NCBI GenBank assembly: GCA_036873135.1
Contig: JAPTYO010000018.1
Span: 3,162,001 to 3,226,000, forward strand
Direction of reading: 5' to 3'
Origin: Clarkia xantiana subsp. parviflora
Lineage: Eukaryota > Streptophyta > Magnoliopsida > Myrtales > Onagraceae
Length of the DNA stretch: 64,000 nucleotides
Under the pieces are notes generated by a model that was not told where the DNA came from, did not search any database, and saw nothing but the letters and a program-made list of their open reading frames with translations. The position numbers were made by a program, and so were the translations under genes. How positions within the stretch are numbered: the stretch's first letter is position 1; the number at the start of each line of letters is the position of its first letter. Of this stretch, positions 57,005 through 64,000 are shown piece after piece.

Positions 57005-57845
57005 CCAAAGATACGCTCTTGGTGGGCGTCGAAATCTGTTCACGAGACAGGCTCTCGGACGGCACTTAACGTTTCACAGGATAGGCTCCCGGAGGGCACA
57101 GGTTAGTCCACCGATACGTTCTTGACGGGCGTCAAAATCTGTTCACGAGACAGGCTCTCGGACGGCACTTAACGTTTCACAGGATAGGCTCCCGGAGGGC
57201 TCAGGTTAGACCAAAGATACGCTCCTGGTGGGCGTCGAACTGGTAGTTTGAAATCTACCTCAAGATACGCTCTTGGGGGCGTCGAACTGGTAGTGTTTTT
57301 TCTACCTCAAGATACGCTCTTGGGGGCGTCGAATCTGGTAGGTTGCAAATCTACCTCAAGATACGCTCCTGGGGGCGTCGAATTCGTAGTTTTTGGAAAC
57401 CACTCTCAAGATACGCTCTTGGTGCGTCGAATTCGTAGTGTAATAACTACTCTCAAGATACGCTCTTGGGGGCGTCGAAGGTCGTAGTATGAACACTACT
57501 CTCAAGATACGCTCTTGGGGGCGTCGAAATTCGTAGTTTTTGGAAACCACTCTCAAGATACGCTCTTGGTGCGTCGAAGGTCGTAGTGTATAAACTACTC
57601 TCACGATACGCTCTTGGGGGCGTCGAAGGTCGTAGTATGAACACTACTCTCAAGATACGCTCTTGGGGGCGTCGAATGTCGTAGTATGAAAACTACTCTC
57701 AAGATACGCTCTTGGGGGCGTCGAAATCTGTTCGCGGGATAGGCTCCCGGAGGGCACATGGTTCGTAGTTTTAGAACTACTCTCAAGATACGCTCTTGGG
57801 GGCGTCGAATGTGTTCGCGGGATTGGCTCCCGGAGGGCTCATAAT
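57005..57845. repeat. Hairpin-bearing tandem repeat in D
   Basis: About 15 copies of a unit near 50 bases: CAAGATACGCTCTTGGGGGC then GTCGAA, a variable spot and a small inverted repeat such as GTAGT-N6-ACTAC. Some units carry a second motif, GATAGGCTCCCGGAGGGC. Short frames on the minus strand simply repeat AYLESS-like phrases. Confidence 0.85.
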
Positions 57846-60580
57846 GTTACCTTATCTTGTGTCCTTTCTCATGTAGGGTGCGTCTTTGGAGGTTGGGTGG
57901 AAGAGCTTTTGCTTTGGGTGGGTGGTGGTGGATTTCATTCTCTTGATAACTAGGATGTGGCAATGTTTGTATCCTAGGGGTGCTTGTAAATTCTTTCCCC
58001 CCCTTCCTTGTGCTTTAGGTTGAAAAGCTCTCTCATAGAATGGCGTCTTGAGTTGTTAATCTCATAGGTGTGTTTCAGACTAGTTAATCTAATCCATGCT
58101 CTTTGCTTGTGCATGGGGAGGTCTGACCGGGCTGTGATAATCTTCTTGGAGTGTTGTGGCACTTAGTGTGGTTTGCCTTTTCCTTCACATTGGAGTATTC
58201 TTCAATGCCTTTAGGGGGTGTCACATTGGTCATGCTCCTCCCCCCTTGAATGTTGATTATAGTCTTCCTTTGCATTAGGACTTGAACTTAAAAAGGATGT
58301 CTTCCTCTAGGTTTGCATGTGATGTTCCCTGATTTTCCATGGGTTTGCCCTCGTATTGGCTATTCCTTGTTGGATAGCTTCATTAGAGACTGCCTTTGTA
58401 TTACGTACGTATACGTGTTTGAGGTATGTTGAGCTGACAAGTCCCTCCTTTTTTTTTTTTTTTTTTTTGTTTTGTCATAACCTTCATTCATCATGTATTC
58501 GGCGTATGGCCTTAAAGGCGGGATATTTTTCTAGTGCCCCTTTTATCGTGGTTCTCCTCTTGATGGGATGCCAGAGTCAAATGTCTTATCATTTGCAGAC
58601 AAGGTGGTTGATCGGGATGTGCGTCTAGTATGAGGGTCGATCTTGAAACCTTACTCCCCAAGCTTTTGAGCTCTTCTTTGGTTGATCTTGTAGAACTATT
58701 ATCCTGCCCTAAGGCTCTTGATAGGAGATGTATCTCATTTTCACACTCTAGTTGTTGCACTATCTCTTTTGCTAATCTTGCATCTCTAGAGTTTCTCTCT
58801 TGGTGCATGACTTCAATGACAGGATTTTCTACCGATGTTTATTCTATTAGGACTTGTATCCTTGGTTGCCCTCCTTTCTTGTGAGATGGCGAAGGAGTGT
58901 TTATGAACACTCCAATGTGTCGTACTTGGTAGAGGTATGCGCCTAATCCTTATGGCGCTGTCTTGAATCTTCGTGTACCTATATCTGATGGACATGTTAT
59001 TCATTACATATATAGTACGGAGTCCAAGGATCTCCGGGTTAGGATCATATTTTGAGAACAGAGACATAGTCATCTATCAGATGACATCTTTTCTACGGAG
59101 TTAATTTTTACAAGGATAAATGCAAGGAAACTTGTAAGGATACTTGTAAGGATATGTGTTCCATCCTTTTCCTGGTTCATTTGCAGTGCCGTGTCCCTAA
59201 TGGGTGTGTTGATGTTCTGACCACCTTTACTAGTAGGGGTTCCTTGGTATTAGGTATGCCTGACTCTTCTCTAGTATCATCAATGGTTGGTCATGGGAGA
59301 TGTCTGACGGACTCCCTTCATGTACTATGGTTCTCTTCATGTCAAAGTTGGTGATTCCCTCTCTTATTACTAACATATCCTTGTGTGGAAATACTATGTT
59401 TTCCATATCCTTTTTTTTAAAAGCTTGATGATGGTGTCACCGTTCTTCCTTTGCTAGGCTTGGTGTCCTTGAGGGTTTTTGATGGAAGTGTATTCCATTA
59501 CTTTGGATGAGCTTTCTAAGTGTGGTTGTGTCTCCTGGCTATTTTGTGAAATCATAAAGATCCGCTGGAGGTGTTTGCCTTTGATGGTGGGTGTTGCCCA
59601 TGTGATATGGTTTCCTCTATTTTTGGAGGGATGTGTTCGCGGCTACCCCTTCTTGTGCTAATGGGCGTTTGTGAGGAGGGCATGTTGTGACTGGTGCCCC
59701 CCTTGCATACCAATGCCAGATGGGATCCTTTGGCGGGCTTGGCCCTAAGATGCTTAGTGGAAGGTTGTAGTAGGGGTAATCATTTGTGACCTTCATGGTA
59801 GTTCCTCTATAGGATGTTGGGAGTGCTCGACTTATTTTTGTAACTGAGCCTTCCATCTTGTGATCTTTCCCAGAAACTTGACCTTATAGGTGTTCTTTGG
59901 GATTGAGGAATCTGTTGCTTGTGCATCTCTTGATTGGCGACGACCTTTTACTGATTCTTCTAGTGGTCCACCTGTGTATATATATATCACGGAGCCCGAA
60001 GGCGTCCGGTATGGTCATTCTTGGAAAACATGTTGATGTTAAGTATCATAATCTACTCCTTTTAGGGAGTTGACTTGTTATGCAGTTAAATTAAATAAGA
60101 GGATATGGGAAGGATATGGGTGTGGGGTGTTGAAATCCCCTGCTTCCTTGGTAATGTAACTGTCTTCCTTCATTAGTCTGTGTGTATTCCTTCCACTTGA
60201 GGAATATGAGGTCGCATCCTTGCAAGGCGGACTAGGTGGAGGTGTATCCTTCATGTATGCTATGTGCGGTCTCACTCTACTATGTCTCTCCATGAGACTT
60301 CCCATTGTAGTAGCTATGTGCTGACGTGGTGTGGTACTCTATTAGTTCCCTGTTCAAATCCTTGTCTTTTCAACTCCTCCTCTGTCCTAGGAGGACGTGT
60401 GCCAAGGGTTGTCATGCACAAGGGGTTTGGACCTGTCGTGCTGTATCATGGGTAGGTGGTTGCTTTATTGTGTTGTTGGGACTATGTCCCTCCCTTTGAG
60501 CTTTCCTTGGTATGTCCCTTAGGCATGTCTGTGGTGATACGGACTGTATGTGTACATTGCCATGGTTGATGTTGGAACTC
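57846..60580 (-). other. D central non-coding region
   Basis: No gag, protease, RT or integrase motif in any frame. Contains a T-run (58448-58468). Short open frames do not resemble known domains. Confidence 0.6.
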
Positions 60581-61363
60581 CTATATCCTTGTTGGTCTGT
60601 CATGTATGTCTTCCCTTAGTGCGGTGTATGTCCCTGTTGGGGTACTTGGTGGAATTCTTGCCTCCTTTGAGGTCTTGGCTGTCTGTCTGCCCCCCAGTGG
60701 GGTGTAGGCCCTGGCGTCCTGTTGTGTCTGTTGTTGCCTAGGAGGCAAAAATTGCTGCCTTCCCTCTGGGGGTGGCTCTTGATAATTTCTTCTTTGTTCT
60801 TCTCGCTGCCCTGCTCTAGGGTGCAAGTCGTGTTCTTCTTCTGGGACTTGTACTTCCTCATGAACTTCTTCTTCTTCATGCTGGTGTTGCCTTCTCTGCC
60901 TGTTCCTCAGGGTCTCCCTATAAGCTAGCAGCTCATCCAATGCGTGCATCAACCTCGGAGTCACTGTCTGTGCTCCTTGCGAGTATGTGGGCCTTATGTT
61001 GGTTGTGTGGGCACGATTGTCGTTCCTTTGAGTCATTATTTCATATGGATACCCTTGAGGTTGTGCCTCATAGTAGTACCCCTGTGGAGGTGCCGTGTAT
61101 TGGGATGGCACTCCTTGTTGCCCCCCTGTCCCTGTGGCTTCCTAGTCAATGGAGTTGGAGCTGTGGAAGCCTCCTCCCTGCTTGTTAGGCTGGGGTGCCT
61201 GTGGGGCTATCTGAGGCTCTGGTGTGCAGGCTGTTTCTCTGGGTTAGGCTGCCTTGCTGGAGGTATAGGATGTCTTTCTTGCCTATTGCCCCCAGGTGGG
61301 CGATTATCTCTAGACACTAAGTTGTTCGTCTTCGCTCTCGTGATTGTCAGGCTTTCTGTTCGA
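60581..61363 (-). pseudogene. D gag N-terminal relic
   Basis: The minus strand from the primer site reads gag-like Q/P/N-rich sequence with stops in the first 250 bases. A 176-codon frame (61111-60581) then contains TPRLMHALDELLAYRETL, the same motif that begins gag in H and A0, followed by acidic and Q/R-rich sequence. The capsid core is missing. Confidence 0.65.
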
Positions 61364-61382
61364 AGCCCACGGACGGCGCCAA
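61364..61382 (-). other. Primer binding site of element D
   Basis: Minus strand TTGGCGCCGTCCGTGGGC, one base after the LTR end. TGGCGCCGT core shared with B and C. Confidence 0.78.
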
Positions 61383-61383
61383 G

Positions 61384-62451
61384 TGTTAGGTTATAAAGTC
61401 TAGGTCAACGGGTCGTCAATCTAGAATTTATCTCCCACTAATGAAATGTCGGGTTCACTGTTCCTAGGACTAGTCATTCTGATACATGCCCTTCTGCTCC
61501 CTTGGGGTAGTCGTTCTGATATATGTCCTTCTCTTCTCTCCTTCTGACCTCCTTTCCTTCTCTCCTTCTGACCTCCTTTCCTTCTCTCCTTCTGACCTCC
61601 TTTCCTTCTCTCCTTCTGACCTCCTGAGGCTTGTACTTCTTACCCCTGGGGCTTGTCCTACTGCTCTATGCTCTTCTGCTTCCTTGGCTCTCTTCTCCTT
61701 GCTACCCTGCAAGAGGGGCAATACCAGGCACAGAGGGGGGGGGGGGTGGTGCCTGATGAACCCTCTCCGATGCCTAAGTCAGTACGGTTTTAGAGAGATA
61801 AAGCTAGAGAGATGTCAGAGCAAAATTGTGCAACTTGCCAATATTTTTTAATGAGTTGTGAAGGTGGGGTATTTATAGACAACGGTGTCATTAAGGTGGC
61901 TTAATGACATCGTTAGCCTTTAAACACAATTAATTAACCTTTAAGCACATAATTAAGACCTTAGGATTCGGAGGAGGTAGGCGGAGTGGACCGAGCATGG
62001 GAGTCCGAAGGTGGTGTCGGGGCCCTTGGGGGGGAGAAATCCGACCTCCAAGGGTAGGGGTTGGGTGAGGGCACCCAACCCCTCCTAGGGAGGGTGGGGT
62101 TGGCCAACCCCATCCCTCCTAGGAGGGATCGGGTTGGCCGACCCGATCTCTCCTAGGAGGGATCGGGTTGGCCGACCCGATCTCTCCTAGGAGAGATCGG
62201 GTTGGCCGACCCGATCTCTCCTAGGAGAGATCGGGTTGGTCCACCCGATCTCCCCTAGGGGAGGTCGGGTGTGGCCACCCAACCTCACCTAGGTGAGTTC
62301 GTCTCTGCCGGACGGGCGCTTCGGCCCCGTCCGAGCCGTCGATGTTCTCGCGAAGTGTCCGGGTTGAAGTTTCGATTTACAATCATTAACGGGGTGATAA
62401 AAATGAAACGAATCGGAAGTCAACGGGTTCAAATTGGGCGTATATCCATCA
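61384..62451 (-). repeat. 5' LTR of element D
   Basis: 1068 bp. TATA box in the complement of 61870-61878. Leader stem on the minus strand: GAGAGGG (complement of 61761-61767), AGGCAC/GTGCCT (complement of 61749-61754 and 61726-61731), CCCTCTT (complement of 61711-61717) then GCAGG. It includes one more 34-base palindrome unit than the 3' LTR. Confidence 0.92.
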
Positions 62452-62456
62452 CCTAG

Positions 62457-64000
62457 CTTGTAGAACGGAAATCCAGGTGCAAGTGTGTATACTCTGCCAA
62501 TATAATCTTTGGCAAATTCATCAACCAAAGGTGCAAGATCCGCTTTAGCAGCGGCAAGAACGGCAGCAGAATAAACAGGGGTATTAGGATATTCAGCAAG
62601 TCCCTTCTCAGCACCCGCTCTATGTGCCTCATCACGAACAGAAGAAAGCGCGGTATCATGAACACTGTTGTTCTCCGCAATTTTCTGCTTGATAGCAGCA
62701 ATCTCGGCCTCAAGTTGTTCAACATGGACGCGACGAGTAGCAATGCGCGTTTCAATATCAGCAACCTTGGAGTTCAAATTCTGCACTTCCTCCTTGGACT
62801 GTGCAAGCTCGCGAGAAACTGTATTGCTCTTCTTGATAGCAGCCCTCCTCTCGCTCACAAGCTCCAACACAAAGGAAGACATGTTCATCATCCTTGAAAT
62901 AGCCTAAGTACAACGAACAAGACGATCATGATCAACAGCAACAACAAAGCATACGCGTACAGCAGGAAGGCAAAAAAGTTAGAACAAGATCTACCGGTGC
63001 AAATTCAGCTAAGCCGCTCTCAACGTATGCCCGTGCCTCCTCATTGGTGGACGGTTTGACATCATGATCACCAGGAGGAACACATCTTTGAAGCACCCGC
63101 ACACCAACTCCTGGAGTGCTAAGTTTGGAGTCTTTCAGAAACTGAAGACTACCAGCGGAGAAAGGTGACCAGTTTTCTCCAGAAACATCAATCCCGTCAG
63201 AAAGGAACAAGTCATCACGCTTAATACGTGGCAACACTACAATAAGAACAACATAAAACAAAGAGAACATTAGAAAAATATACTAAGTATAAGAAGAATG
63301 TCAAATAGAACAATGCATACCTCAGCGGGAAGAATGCTCCTCCTCGGCCCGGTCCCTCGACCGGGGGGCAGAAGGCGCTATTGTACGACTCTCAACTCTC
63401 TTCCCTTTATCGTAAGAAGGAGCTGGAATAGCCGCACTTGGTTCAGAGCGCTTCAGATCACTCGAGGGACACGCCCCTACGACATATCTCTTGGGAAGAA
63501 CACTAGTGGCAGGCACTGCGACAACGCGCTCGGTCACATGTATGGAGTTACCTAAAAGAACAAAAATAACGTGGGTATAACAAAACTTGGAAAATCAACA
63601 AGTCAAGAGAAGATACAAGAAGATGCCTCACTCTTTGGTCCTTTACCACGATCATGTCCGTAGCCTTCAGGAATAGTGGGGGCAATATTTCGAACACGAC
63701 GCCCAACTGACAGGTTATCACGATCATTAGCTGTCTGCAAAGACGAGCTTTTTCCATCAGTACGACCTACATTGCAACATAGTACAGGTTATAAAAGTTA
63801 TCAACATACCAAATCTTCAGAAGGAAGTATACGAATCCCGGCATCAATCAAATCCTGATCTGAAGCACGTAATAGACAACGATGGAAAAGGAAAGGTCAG
63901 AAAAAAATAGGAGCAGGATCAGCTTTCTCCACACTATCAACATCCCAAATAGTCCAGACATCGCATACAAAGAAGTAATGATGTCGCCAATGAGAACCAG
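62457..64000 (-). pseudogene. H antisense gene, 5' and middle exons
   Basis: A multi-exon gene on the minus strand, entering from beyond the window. I read exons 64000-63810, 63766-63632, 63551-63321, 63236-62995 and 62903-62457 with GT-AG introns of 43, 80, 84 and 91 bases. The first exon has YFFV...ADPAP as in B, with a TGA at about 63904. The third is K/S-rich. The last is a coiled coil followed by a YP...AVLAAAK region like the B C-terminus. Element D cuts the last exon; its end is at 52967-52829. Function unknown; conservation with B argues it is a real gene of the lineage. Confidence 0.75.

Larger units (their letters stand above)
52973..62451 (-). mobile_element. Element D: very young, large non-coding gypsy derivative
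   Basis: A 9.48-kb element with LTRs 61384-62451 (5') and 52973-54003 (3') and a perfect duplication CCTAG (52968-52972 and 62452-62456). Between LTRs I see one substitution (near 53428/61839), a three-base G-run difference and one extra 34-base palindromic unit. The interior holds only a gag N-terminal relic, tandem repeats and an antisense relic. The combination of near-identical LTRs and no pol means mobilisation in trans, as for LARD-type elements. Confidence 0.92.

Noticed and set aside
57350..57790. Repeated AYLESS-type peptides on the minus strand
   Set aside because: They are translations of the approximately 50-base tandem repeat. No start context and no conserved length.
58448..58469. 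T-run as a poly(A) tail of a retroposed gene
   Set aside because: No target duplication or gene-like sequence beside it. It is a homopolymer within element D.

Overview
The window is a nest of plant LTR retrotransposons. I find no host gene, rRNA gene, tRNA gene or CRISPR array in it. The organism is a seed plant with a repeat-rich genome. The evidence is Ty1/copia LTRs with initiator-tRNA-Met primer sites, Ty3/gypsy elements with the gag-PR-RT-RH-IN order of the Tat-like lineages, a MITE, and five-base target duplications at most junctions. I cannot name the species. Element letters below are my own labels.

Layout. A0 (1-5320, cut by the window start) is an old gypsy element: LTR, a gag piece, then gag-protease. 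Element A (771-3578), a small non-autonomous copia-type element, sits inside its gag and itself carries a 598-bp MITE. A chain of copia elements, E1 (5321-12715), E2 (12148 to about 26628, gutted) and E3 (26070-31519), shares LTRs end to end. All of them and copy F (32537 to about 38142) lack protease and integrase. Solo LTRs (13044-13773, 32659-33259) and an inverted LTR piece lie among them. Gypsy element B (14992-25722, +) is inserted in E2 and flanked by GTGGC.

Gypsy element H starts near 39578 and runs past the window end. It was split twice. Element C (42539-50777, minus strand, TSD GGGGC) landed in its protease. Element D (52973-62451, minus strand, TSD CCTAG) landed in its antisense gene. 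C keeps gag-protease and integrase but has lost the RT core. D has nearly identical LTRs but almost no coding capacity.

The most interesting content is not the standard polyprotein. B and H each carry a multi-exon gene on the strand opposite gag-pol, and in B it has its own TATA box. The leaders of five gypsy LTR families share a stem-loop whose inner arms differ between families but still pair. The copia LTRs carry a hairpin just before the TATA box, and its arms also change together. The D and A0 LTRs carry an array of palindromes separated by CCTAGG. B and C share a tandem repeat just after integrase; in C it has grown to about 1.85 kb with higher-order structure. Gag of B and C contains an arginine-serine repeat.

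All divergence counts, frames and pairings were made by eye.
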